Origin: PALSA-1355 sp031400775
GTDB lineage: Bacteria; Planctomycetota; Planctomycetia; Pirellulales; PALSA-1355
Reading direction: 5' to 3'
NCBI GenBank assembly: GCA_031400775.1
Contig: JANNQN010000249.1
Location: 1-5,839, forward strand
Length of the DNA: 5,839 nucleotides
Positions 1 to 5,635 of this stretch are shown one piece after another; positions within the stretch are counted from its first letter, which is position 1; each line of letters opens with the position of its first letter. The notes below the pieces were generated by a model. It had not been told where the DNA came from. It did not search any database and worked only from the letters and a program-made list of their open reading frames with translations. The translations under genes and the position numbers were made by a program.

Positions 1-979
1 CCTTGTAGCTGGGTGTTTTCAAAACCTTGTCGGTGCGGATCGTCCACCCCTCGTGGAAGGTCGGCGGGCTCGGCTCGATGTCGCCGCGCGGCGAGCCAGA
101 ATCAATCCAGGCGAAGAGCGTTTCCCGCTCCTGGGGACTAAGGGACCGGTCGTTGGCGAACTTCCCATGCTTCGGATCGGCGTGCCAGGGAGGCATCCGC
201 TGCTCCGCGACGACTTCGCGGATCATCTCGGCCCAGCCGGCCGCGTCCTCATACGAGGTCAGCGAGAACGGCGCAATCTGGCCCTCGCGATGGCAAAACA
301 CGCAATTCTGGTTGAACACCGCGGCGATGTGCTTGGTGTAGGTGACTTCGGCCTTGGCGTCGGGCTGGCGGACGCGGCCGATGCGGCAACCTTGACTGGC
401 GATCGACGGCGCGCTCACGGTCTTGCCCGCGAGCACTTCATCCAATGCGACCGCCAGGTCGCGGCGCTTGGGCGCGTCTGCCTGATAAGCGACGCCCTTG
501 TCGAAGAAGCCGTACTGATCGTCGATCCGGCCCCAATACCGTACGACTCGGCCGGCGTCGAGCACGAAGGCCTCGGGTGTGCGCACAGCGCCCAACTGGT
601 CGGCGATGGCGTTGCCCGTGTCTTTGAGCAATGGGAACTCGATCTTGTGCTCTTGAGCGTAGTGCCCCAATTCGGTCGCGGAGTCTTGCTGGTTGGAATC
701 GATGGCGATAAAAGCCACTCCCCGATCCTTGAACTCGGCGGCCATCTGCACTAATCGCGGGGCGTACAACTTAGCCTGTGGGCATTCGGTTCCCAGGAAC
801 ACGACGACGATCGCTTTGCTGTCGGCGAAGTCCTTGAGCGAAGTTTCCTTACCTCGAAAATCGCGAGCGGAAAAATTCTCGACCTTTTTTCCGATTGGCG
901 ACGTCTCGCCGGCCGCGGCCAGCGATCCGCCGGCCAGCAAGGCCAGAATCGCCCAACATGCAAGTACCGTTTTCGCCAT
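1..979 (-). CDS. Secreted redoxin / c-type cytochrome fusion protein (partial, C-terminus beyond the window)
   Basis: The frame stays open from the ATG at 979 to the window edge, giving 326 codons without a stop. Residues 1-23 form a signal peptide (short positive start, hydrophobic AILALLAGG, cleavage near LAAAG), so the protein should act outside the cytoplasm. Residues about 27-190 are an AhpC/TSA-type redoxin domain with the active-site stretch FLGTECPQAKLYAPRL. It has a single Cys (C66) and no CxxC. A second Cys lies in QGCRIGR (C198). Residues about 213-290 form a c-type cytochrome domain with heme motif CVFCH (C226, C229, H230) and MPPWHAD (M262 is a candidate axial ligand). Known planctomycete relatives often continue into a copper type II ascorbate-dependent monooxygenase-like domain; that part is not visible here. 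The start has a good Shine-Dalgarno (GGAGGA, 992-987). The gene lies 42 bases behind the TetR gene and is probably co-transcribed with it. The exact reaction is unknown. Confidence 0.9.
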   Translation of the reverse strand, partial: MAKTVLACWAILALLAGGSLAAAGETSPIGKKVENFSARDFRGKETSLKDFADSKAIVVVFLGTECPQAKLYAPRLVQMAAEFKDRGVAFIAIDSNQQDSATELGHYAQEHKIEFPLLKDTGNAIADQLGAVRTPEAFVLDAGRVVRYWGRIDDQYGFFDKGVAYQADAPKRRDLAVALDEVLAGKTVSAPSIASQGCRIGRVRQPDAKAEVTYTKHIAAVFNQNCVFCHREGQIAPFSLTSYEDAAGWAEMIREVVAEQRMPPWHADPKHGKFANDRSLSPQERETLFAWIDSGSPRGDIEPSPPTFHEGWTIRTDKVLKTPSYK

Positions 980-1021
980 AGTCGAATCCTCCGTTTGCGT
1001 GCGTAATGCGCGTCGTACCGC

Positions 1022-1702
1022 CTAGCTCTCCGTGGATGGTTCCCACGCCGGCGGCGTATCCACGCCTAAATAGCTCAAGAACGCTCGGGCCAACTCTTCG
1101 GCCAACTGTTCCGGGGTCAGTTTGATCGTGCTCCGCTGGATATCGGAGTAAAGCGTCGCCTGGTCCAGAGTGTCGAATGTCATTCTTAAGGCGAAGTCCA
1201 CGGCCAACACAGGATCCGGATGCCGGATCTCGCTGCGCCGCGCCATGAACAGGTCAATCAGTTTTTCCGCGATCGAGCGCGACAAGCGCCCTGCGCGCTC
1301 GGCGAATTGATGATCGGTGCTGCCGCGCACGATAAACGCGCGAATCAGTCCGCGCTTGTGATGGTAGACATGCACCAAGAAGGGCATCACGTTGGAAAGA
1401 ATCTCCCCGATCGTGGTCCCTTCCCAACGCAGTGCGTCCAGCGCCGCCTCGGTCGTGGCCGCGGCCTGCTCGCAAAATCGCTCGTGCAGGCAGACCAAGA
1501 GCGAGTCTTTGTCGTTGAAGCGGGCATACATCGCGCCGACCGAGGATTTTCCGCGACGAACGATCTCGGAAACCGTGGCATTGTCGAAGCCCCGCTCCGA
1601 AATGACTTCCTCGGCGGCATCCAGAATGCGCTCGAGCGTCTCCTGGCTACGCGCTTGGTGCGTCGGCTTGACCCACTCGACTCGATTGAGCGTATAGGAC
1701 AC
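1022..1702 (-). CDS. TetR/AcrR-family transcriptional regulator
   Basis: Starting at the GTG at 1702 this is a 226-residue cytoplasmic DNA-binding protein, within the usual 190-230 range of TetR regulators. The N-terminal TetR_N domain spans about residues 24-71: helix 1 is ERILDAAEEVISERGF, and the helix-turn-helix is TVSEIVRRGKSSVGAMYARF followed by NDKDSLL, the family signature. The rest is an alpha-helical ligand-binding/dimerisation domain without a recognisable subfamily signature, so the ligand is unknown. GTG 1702 is preferred over the in-frame TTG at 1729 because GGGGA (1713-1709) sits about 6 bases before it. The TTG has no ribosome site and would place the start 7 bases from an operator. 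The gene is first in a minus-strand operon with the redoxin/heme gene. Its promoter carries two copies of one palindrome, so autorepression together with control of the downstream gene is the natural inference. Confidence 0.93.
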   Translation of the reverse strand: MSYTLNRVEWVKPTHQARSQETLERILDAAEEVISERGFDNATVSEIVRRGKSSVGAMYARFNDKDSLLVCLHERFCEQAAATTEAALDALRWEGTTIGEILSNVMPFLVHVYHHKRGLIRAFIVRGSTDHQFAERAGRLSRSIAEKLIDLFMARRSEIRHPDPVLAVDFALRMTFDTLDQATLYSDIQRSTIKLTPEQLAEELARAFLSYLGVDTPPAWEPSTES

Positions 1703-1708
1703 GGAAGT

Positions 1709-1713
1709 TCCCC
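1709..1713 (-). promoter_or_regulatory. Ribosome binding site that decides the TetR start
   Basis: GGGGA lies about 6 bases before GTG 1702. The longer reading from TTG 1729 has no purine-rich site before it. Confidence 0.6.
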
Positions 1714-1735
1714 GCAGCGGACGACTCAATTGAAG

Positions 1736-1751
1736 TAGAATCTCGATTCTA
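1736..1751. promoter_or_regulatory. Probable TetR operator, distal copy (O2)
   Basis: The sequence TAGAATCTCGATTCTA is a perfect inverted repeat with 7-bp arms around a 2-bp centre. It shares the exact 12 defined bases TAGAAT-N4-ATTCTA with the copy at 1799-1814. It lies in the 5' leader, 33 bases before the preferred GTG start and about 55 bases after the predicted transcription start. It could act as a roadblock or as an auxiliary site for a DNA loop. Assignment to the adjacent TetR protein is inferred from position. Confidence 0.7.
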
Positions 1752-1760
1752 GTTGGCTAT

Positions 1761-1779
1761 ACCCGCGAAGAACCCGCGA
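1761..1779 (-). repeat. Tandem 8-bp direct repeat in the TetR leader
   Basis: TCGCGGGT occurs twice on the minus strand, separated by TCT, giving an 11-bp period (about one helical turn). It lies between the two palindromes within the predicted 5' leader. Its function is unknown; it could be a second regulator's site or chance. Confidence 0.5.
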
Positions 1780-1798
1780 GGTTTTTCTGTTCTTGAAT

Positions 1799-1814
1799 TA
1801 GAATTCTTATTCTA
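1799..1814. promoter_or_regulatory. Probable TetR operator, promoter-proximal copy (O1)
   Basis: The sequence TAGAATTCTTATTCTA is an inverted repeat with 6-bp arms and a 4-bp centre, with the same arms as the copy at 1736-1751. Its last base is the final base of the -10 box (1814), and it covers the expected transcription start at about 1807. Bound protein would therefore block RNA polymerase. A further half-site-like TTGAAT (1793-1798) abuts it. Together they make a 22-bp imperfect palindrome (1793-1814) in which 9 of 11 pairs match. Confidence 0.75.
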
Positions 1815-1842
1815 TTTTATCCCCAGATCTCATTCGTGTCAA
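1814..1842 (-). promoter_or_regulatory. Sigma70-type promoter of the TetR-redoxin operon
   Basis: On the minus strand a consensus -35 TTGACA (1842-1837) is followed by a 17-bp spacer and a -10 TAAAAT (1819-1814), five of six to consensus. The predicted start is about 1807, giving a leader of about 105 bases to GTG 1702. This is the strongest promoter match in the window. The region around it (1740-1860) is clearly more AT-rich than the flanking genes. Confidence 0.8.
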
Positions 1843-1864
1843 GAAAAACAAGGCGAATTCCTTG
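1841..1864 (-). terminator. Weak intrinsic terminator after the thioredoxin-like gene
   Basis: Read on the minus strand, CAAGG, a 6-base loop and CCTTG are followed at once by TTTTTCTT. The stem is only 5 bp, so termination is probably partial. It lies about 110 bases after the stop at 1976, and its T-run overlaps the -35 box of the next operon. Confidence 0.5.
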
Positions 1865-1975
1865 GCGCATTGAGTAGCTTGGGTTGCCTGGGAAATCGGC
1901 GCCGCTAGCAACTGGTCGCGATGGACCTTCGGACCGGTCGCGGAGACTTGAGAATTGGCCGATAGGACCGGAGCC

Positions 1976-2599
1976 TTATTTCTTGGCTTCGCGGCGTTCA
2001 CGGCCGTAGCGCACCCGGCAACCGATCGCGGGGGCCTCGGCCGTCTTCGGCGATCGGCCGGCCAAAACTGCCTCGACCGCCGGCTCCAGATAGTTGTTCT
2101 TCACCGTGTCTACCCGGCTGCTGTCGTCCATGCCGCCCATGTACACCACGGCCCGCTGGCGGTCGAGGACAAAAAACTCGGGGGTAAAGGCGGCGCCATA
2201 TGCCTTGCCGATCTGCTGGGTTTCGTCGTAGAGATAGGGAAAATCAAACCCCTTGGCCTCGGCCCGTTCCTTCATCTTCGGCAGCCGGTCTTCAGGCAGC
2301 GTGTTGACGTTGATCGCCACCAGACCGACTTTGCCATTCTGGCCGGCGAACTTTTCGGAGAAGCCCAGGATCCGGTCCTCGTAGTCGGTCGCCACCGGAC
2401 AGCTATTGCAGGTAAAGACCACGACTACGACCTCCTTGTCGGACAGGTCCGATAGCGAGTGCCGCTGGCCGTCGACTCCCTCCAGGTCTTTCCAGGCGGG
2501 GGCCTTGTCGCCGATTTTGAGCACCTGGTTGTACTTGCCCGCCACGGCACTGCCGGACGTCAACACTAAAGTGGTCAGAACGATGGCAGTTCGAATCAT
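1976..2599 (-). CDS. Secreted thioredoxin-like (redoxin) protein
   Basis: This 207-residue exported protein probably catalyses thiol-disulfide exchange or peroxide reduction outside the cytoplasm. A signal peptide covers residues 1-20 (MIRTAIVLTTLVL, then SGSAVA, then GKY). The mature part is one thioredoxin-fold domain: IGDKAPAW at 29-36, then beta-strand VVVVVF leading into TCNSCPVA with a CxxC pair at C64/C67. The cis-Pro region follows in FTPEFFVLD and ends in YMGGMDDSS, the usual pattern of AhpC/TSA-Redoxin proteins of the planctomycete/acidobacterial type. A third Cys sits in the C-terminal tail IGCRVRYG (C194). ATG 2599 is preferred to the overlapping GTG at 2602: GAGGAG (2610-2605) is 5 bases from the ATG and only 2 from the GTG. 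It is divergent from the hydrolase gene and has its own weak terminator. The substrate is unknown. Confidence 0.9.
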   Translation of the reverse strand: MIRTAIVLTTLVLTSGSAVAGKYNQVLKIGDKAPAWKDLEGVDGQRHSLSDLSDKEVVVVVFTCNSCPVATDYEDRILGFSEKFAGQNGKVGLVAINVNTLPEDRLPKMKERAEAKGFDFPYLYDETQQIGKAYGAAFTPEFFVLDRQRAVVYMGGMDDSSRVDTVKNNYLEPAVEAVLAGRSPKTAEAPAIGCRVRYGRERREAKK

Positions 2600-2604
2600 C
2601 ACGG

Positions 2605-2610
2605 CTCCTC
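2605..2610 (-). promoter_or_regulatory. Ribosome binding site that decides the thioredoxin-like start
   Basis: GAGGAG leaves 5 bases before ATG 2599 but only 2 before GTG 2602, so the ATG is favoured. Confidence 0.6.
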
Positions 2611-2752
2611 TGTCACCCTTCGGCTCGATCAGGCTATCTGTTTTGAGCTTAACCCACTGCAGCAGCCAGGGTCAACGCGCCGGCGGTCGTGCATGGATTA
2701 CAAGCGCCTAGGCGGTCGGGCCTACGATTTCTCATTTCGCTGCGCAAAAAAC

Positions 2753-2782
2753 TTGCCTTTAATTGACGACGATGGGCATAAT
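2753..2782 (+). promoter_or_regulatory. Candidate promoter of the hydrolase gene
   Basis: TTGCCT (2753-2758), an 18-bp spacer and CATAAT (2777-2782) match consensus at 4/6 and 5/6 positions. The predicted start is near 2789, about 40 bases before the ATG. It is only a moderate match. Confidence 0.35.
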
Positions 2783-2784
2783 CG

Positions 2785-2808
2785 CTCGTTGCGACGAGTC
2801 GCCTTTTT
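2785..2808 (+). other. Small inverted repeats plus T-run in front of the hydrolase start
   Basis: CTCGT-TGCG-ACGAG (2785-2798) overlaps the alternative GCGAC-GA-GTCGC (2791-2802), and TTTTT follows at 2804-2808. The stems are short and partly exclusive of each other. It could be a weak terminator or attenuator, a protein site, or chance. Confidence 0.3.
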
Positions 2809-2818
2809 CATTTCCAGC

Positions 2819-2823
2819 GGAGG
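2819..2823 (+). promoter_or_regulatory. Ribosome binding site that decides the hydrolase start
   Basis: A perfect GGAGG is placed 7 bases before ATG 2831. This sets the start there rather than at the upstream in-frame ATG at 2693. Confidence 0.8.
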
Positions 2824-2830
2824 TCAACCG

Positions 2831-3682
2831 ATGCGTAACGCAAATTGGGTTTCCTCGTTCTCGCGGATGTCGGCTCTCGCCATCGTTCTCTCAACAAGCG
2901 CGGCAGTTGCCGCGATCGAGCCGACTCACGGCACGTTTACCGCCTCGGACGGCGTGAAAATTCACTATCTCGAGGCCGGCAAGGGTACGCCGGTGGTGCT
3001 CGTTCACGGCTATACCGGCACGGCCGAGGGCAATTGGTTTTCCAACGGCGTGGCCGAGGCGCTTGTGCCGAACCATCGTGTCGTGGCGATCGATTGTCGC
3101 GGTCACGGCAAAAGCGAAAAGCCCAAGGACCCGGCCAAATACGGCCCGCAAATGGCCAAGGACGTGCTGGAGCTGATGGATCACTTGAAGATCGAGAAGG
3201 CCCACGTACACGGCTACTCGATGGGCGGATTCATCGTCACGCAATTGTTGACCATGAAGCCAGAGCGATTTCTGACGGCATCTTATGGCGGCTCCGGCGT
3301 GCCCGAGGTCGAGGATAAGTACAAGAGCGAAGTTCCCAAAGACGAGCCGGGAACCGATCCGCAGGAGGCTGAAGCCAGCCGCACCTTGGGAGCCAGCCCC
3401 GATCGCGACGCAGAGGCCCTGGCCGCCGTGCGGCAGTATCCCTGGAAGGCCAACGAGCGGGGCACGATCGACCTTTCCAAAATTCGCATTCCCGTGCTGG
3501 CGATCAACGGTCAGTTCGACGGCCCCAACGCCAAGACCCATCGCATGAAGCGCGAGCTGGCCAATTTCTCGGCGGTCGTGTTGCCGGGCAAGTCGCATTT
3601 GACGGCGATCATGGCCGGATACATTCCACAGCACTATATCGATTCACTCGTCAAATTCATCAACGACAACGATCGATCGTAA
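2831..3682 (+). CDS. Secreted alpha/beta-hydrolase fold enzyme
   Basis: This 283-residue exported hydrolase probably acts on an ester or similar bond. The N-terminus is a signal peptide (positive residues, then ALAIVLSTSAAVAA, cleavage near residue 28). The fold starts with DGVKIHYLEAGKGTPVVLVHGYTG (residues 40-63); HGY at 59-61 is the oxyanion-hole motif. DCRGHGKSEKP (88-98) is the typical loop after strand 4. The nucleophile elbow is GYSMGG with S130, the acid is D230 in INGQFDGPN, and the base is H256 in GKSHL, so the catalytic triad is complete. The cap region (about 160-215) is short and charged, rich in Glu, Lys and Asp. Family-typical activities include esterase, arylesterase and haloperoxidase-like; the sequence does not distinguish them. 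The DinB-family gene follows after 28 bases, so the two are probably one transcript. Confidence 0.92.
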   Translation: MRNANWVSSFSRMSALAIVLSTSAAVAAIEPTHGTFTASDGVKIHYLEAGKGTPVVLVHGYTGTAEGNWFSNGVAEALVPNHRVVAIDCRGHGKSEKPKDPAKYGPQMAKDVLELMDHLKIEKAHVHGYSMGGFIVTQLLTMKPERFLTASYGGSGVPEVEDKYKSEVPKDEPGTDPQEAEASRTLGASPDRDAEALAAVRQYPWKANERGTIDLSKIRIPVLAINGQFDGPNAKTHRMKRELANFSAVVLPGKSHLTAIMAGYIPQHYIDSLVKFINDNDRS

Positions 3683-3710
3683 CGCCACTTTATTTTGTCA
3701 GAGGTGCAGC

Positions 3711-4172
3711 ATGAGCGAAATTCACCGAATGGCCAAGCAACTGCAGCGCACGTATCAGGGCCGCGCTTTTCACGGGCCCGCCGTCGAAGAGGCCGTGGCG
3801 GGGGTCTCAGCCAAAACGGCCGCGTCCCGCTCCACCGGCGCGGCGCACAGCATTTGGCAGATCGTGGAGCATATTACGGTCTGGCAAGAAGCCGTTAGCC
3901 GCTGGTTGCGGGGCGATCCGCGCCGGCCCACCGACGCCGAGGACTGGCCAACGATAAAAGACACCAGCGAAGCGGCCTGGCAGGATACATTGCGACGGGC
4001 GCACAAGGCGAATGACGACCTGCGCGACGTGGTGATGGCGCTCGACGAATCGCGACTGGACGAACCGATGCTCGAAGGAATGCCCAAGGTCTACGTCGCA
4101 CTGTACGGCATCGTGCAGCACAATACCTACCATGCCGGCCAGATCTCGCTCTTGAAAAAGCTGCAAAGTTAA
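3711..4172 (+). CDS. DinB-family metal-binding four-helix protein
   Basis: This 153-residue protein has no signal peptide, so it should be cytoplasmic. It matches the DinB/YfiT-like four-helix bundle in length and in its three metal-ligand histidines: H54 in SIWQIVEHITVWQ, and H137 and H141 in QHNTYHAGQI, the hallmark C-terminal motif. Known members include thiol-S-transferases that use bacillithiol or mycothiol and maleylpyruvate isomerase-like enzymes; most are uncharacterised. The start at ATG 3711 is supported by AGAGGTG about 4-5 bases upstream. The gene ends in two in-frame stops, TAA TAA (4170-4175). It is co-directional with the hydrolase (28 bases upstream) and with DUF1501 (53 bases downstream). 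The substrate cannot be told from sequence, and the gene is not the E. coli polymerase IV gene dinB. Confidence 0.88.
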   Translation: MSEIHRMAKQLQRTYQGRAFHGPAVEEAVAGVSAKTAASRSTGAAHSIWQIVEHITVWQEAVSRWLRGDPRRPTDAEDWPTIKDTSEAAWQDTLRRAHKANDDLRDVVMALDESRLDEPMLEGMPKVYVALYGIVQHNTYHAGQISLLKKLQS

Positions 4173-4191
4173 TAAGCGCATTAGCAGCGAT

Positions 4192-4210
4192 CGCGGCGTT
4201 TTCTGCCGCG
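4192..4210 (+). other. GC-rich hairpin between the DinB-family and DUF1501 genes
   Basis: CGCGGC (4192-4197), a 7-base loop and GCCGCG (4205-4210) form a perfect 6-bp GC stem, lengthened by one wobble pair. No T-run follows on the plus strand, so it is not a standard intrinsic terminator. It may reduce read-through or affect processing or translation of DUF1501, whose start at 4226 lies 15 bases beyond. Confidence 0.45.
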
Positions 4211-4225
4211 GCACTCCGGGTTAGA

Positions 4226-5635
4226 ATGGCCGCTATGGATCGCCCCATATCGCACACGGCGCAGCATGCTTTTCGGTACCTGAACGCGCGCGAGCACGAA
4301 GGTCTGCGCGTCAGCAGCCGGCGCAGCGTGCTCAAGGCGGGGCTGGCCGGCATGGCGGGTCTGTCGCTGGCCGATTTGTTGCGGCTTCGCAGCCAGGCGG
4401 CGACCGGCGGCAAACCAATGCCCAGCGGCAAAAGCGTCATCCTGCTGTGGATGACCGGCGGACCCAGCCACATCGATACCTGGGATGTCAAACCCGACGC
4501 GCCGCGAGAAATCCGCGGTCCGTTTTCCACGATCCGCACGAAGCTGCCGGGCGTGTCGCTGTGCGAGTACCTGCCCAAGCAGGCCGCGATGATGGACAAG
4601 CTGACCATCATCCGCTCGGTCGACGCGCGGTTCAGCAACCACGAGCCGAACCAGGTCTTTCAGACCGCGAATCTCGACGCCGAGCCTCGGCTGAACAACG
4701 AGGCGGAAAAATATCCGGCCATCGCTTCGGTCGTGGCCCGACATCGAGCGAACGTCAATCCGTCAATGCCGCAGAGCGTCGTGCTCAATCTGCAAGATCG
4801 CTCGCACGTGGCTTGGGGCGGTTACCTGGGCAAACAGTTCGATCCGTTCCTGGGCAATCAGGCCAGCTCACTGTTCACGCTACCGCGCGGCTTGGATCAG
4901 GATCGCATCAGCTCGCGACAGACGCTACAGCAACAATTCGACCGGTTGCGGCGCGACTTGGACTTGTCCGGCTCCATGGCCGCCAAGGACCGCTTTGATC
5001 AACAAGCCGTCGACATCGTGGCCGGCCGCCGGGCGCAAGCCGTGTTCGACCTGTCGCAAGAGCCGGCTGCCGTTCGCGAGCGCTATGGAAGCCACAACTG
5101 GTGCCAGCAAGCCCTGCTCGCGCGTCGCCTGGTCGAAGCCGGCGTCAGTTTCGTCACCGTCGACCTGAGCAATCACAGCTCCTCGGGCACGTGGGATACG
5201 CACGGCGACAATATTCCGCCATACGGCGGAATTTGGAACGGGCTGCGGCCGCTGCTGCCGGTTTTCGATCACTTGCTCACCACATTGGTTGCCGATCTTG
5301 AAGAGCGCGGTCTGCTCGACGACGTGCTGGTAATCGCGATGGGCGAGTTTGGCCGCACGCCCAAGGTGGGCACGCAGGGCAGCACCGATGGCCGCGATCA
5401 TTGGCCGGTCGTGATGTCGATGACCTTGGCCGGCGGCGGCATGCGGCACGGCCAGGTCATCGGTTCCAGCGAGCGCGACGGCGGCCAGATCAAGGAGCGG
5501 CCCGTTACGCCGGGCGACCTGGCTGCCACGATTTATCACCACATGGGCGTGCCGCTGGATGGCACTTATCTCGATGCCCGCGGCCGGCCACGCTACTTCA
5601 TCGAGCATGGCGAACCGATTCGCGAGTTGATTTGA
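4226..5635 (+). CDS. Tat-exported DUF1501 family protein
   Basis: The 469-residue protein is a full-length DUF1501 member (PF07394, alkaline-phosphatase/sulfatase-like fold). A twin-arginine signal SRRSVLK at 31-37 is followed by AGLAGMAGLSLADLL, so it should be folded in the cytoplasm and then exported. Family motifs run in order: WMTGGPSHIDTWD (75-87), EIRGPFSTIRTKLPGVSLCE, RSVDARFSNHEP, WDTHGDN (323-329), MGEFGRTPK (372-380), GRDHWP (389-394), and the ending EHGEPIRELI. Its function is unknown; in planctomycetes such genes usually sit beside DUF1549/DUF1553 cytochrome-like genes and are thought to act on extracellular substrates. No such partner lies in this window. The start is uncertain: ATG 4226 and ATG 4235 are both in frame and neither has a clear Shine-Dalgarno. 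The n-region before the twin arginines is about 30 residues, which is long. Confidence 0.93.
   Translation: MAAMDRPISHTAQHAFRYLNAREHEGLRVSSRRSVLKAGLAGMAGLSLADLLRLRSQAATGGKPMPSGKSVILLWMTGGPSHIDTWDVKPDAPREIRGPFSTIRTKLPGVSLCEYLPKQAAMMDKLTIIRSVDARFSNHEPNQVFQTANLDAEPRLNNEAEKYPAIASVVARHRANVNPSMPQSVVLNLQDRSHVAWGGYLGKQFDPFLGNQASSLFTLPRGLDQDRISSRQTLQQQFDRLRRDLDLSGSMAAKDRFDQQAVDIVAGRRAQAVFDLSQEPAAVRERYGSHNWCQQALLARRLVEAGVSFVTVDLSNHSSSGTWDTHGDNIPPYGGIWNGLRPLLPVFDHLLTTLVADLEERGLLDDVLVIAMGEFGRTPKVGTQGSTDGRDHWPVVMSMTLAGGGMRHGQVIGSSERDGGQIKERPVTPGDLAATIYHHMGVPLDGTYLDARGRPRYFIEHGEPIRELI

Larger units (their letters stand above)
2603..2830. other. Divergent intergenic region
   Basis: This 228-bp spacer separates the divergent thioredoxin-like and hydrolase genes and must hold both promoters. 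The plus-strand reading frame is open upstream to 2693, but the stretch 2693-2830 encodes no recognisable sequence, and the hydrolase signal peptide begins only at 2831. For the minus strand only a weak candidate is visible (TTGACC at 2675-2670 with TAAGCT 18 bp on). No TAGAAT-type palindrome is present, so there is no sign of control by the TetR protein. Confidence 0.6.

Noticed and set aside
53..754. Long plus-strand open frame (233 codons)
   Set aside because: It lies antisense to the redoxin/heme gene, which has a signal peptide, a ribosome site and clear motifs. The plus-strand product has no recognisable domain.
1220..1738. Plus-strand open frame opposite the TetR gene
   Set aside because: It is a shadow of the TetR coding sequence, with no motif and no ribosome site. 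Its end runs through the operator region.
1807..2001. Small minus-strand frame (64 codons) after the thioredoxin-like gene
   Set aside because: It overlaps the end of that gene, the terminator and the TetR promoter, and has no ribosome site or motif.
2693..2830. N-terminal extension of the hydrolase
   Set aside because: The frame is open, but the true start at 2831 has a perfect GGAGG and begins a signal peptide, which an extension would bury.
4187..4194. GCGATCGC palindrome, resembling the cyanobacterial HIP1 repeat
   Set aside because: It is a single occurrence in GC-rich DNA, and the gene content is planctomycete-like rather than cyanobacterial.
4222..4228. TAGAAT half-site before DUF1501
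   Set aside because: It has no ATTCTA partner at the right spacing, so it is not evidence for TetR control of DUF1501.
3895..4638. Minus-strand open frame across the DinB-family and DUF1501 genes
   Set aside because: It is antisense to two well-supported genes, and its product is an Arg/Ala/Ser-rich sequence typical of shadow frames in GC-rich DNA.
4925..5608. Minus-strand open frame inside DUF1501
   Set aside because: It is fully antisense to conserved DUF1501 motifs and has no domain of its own.
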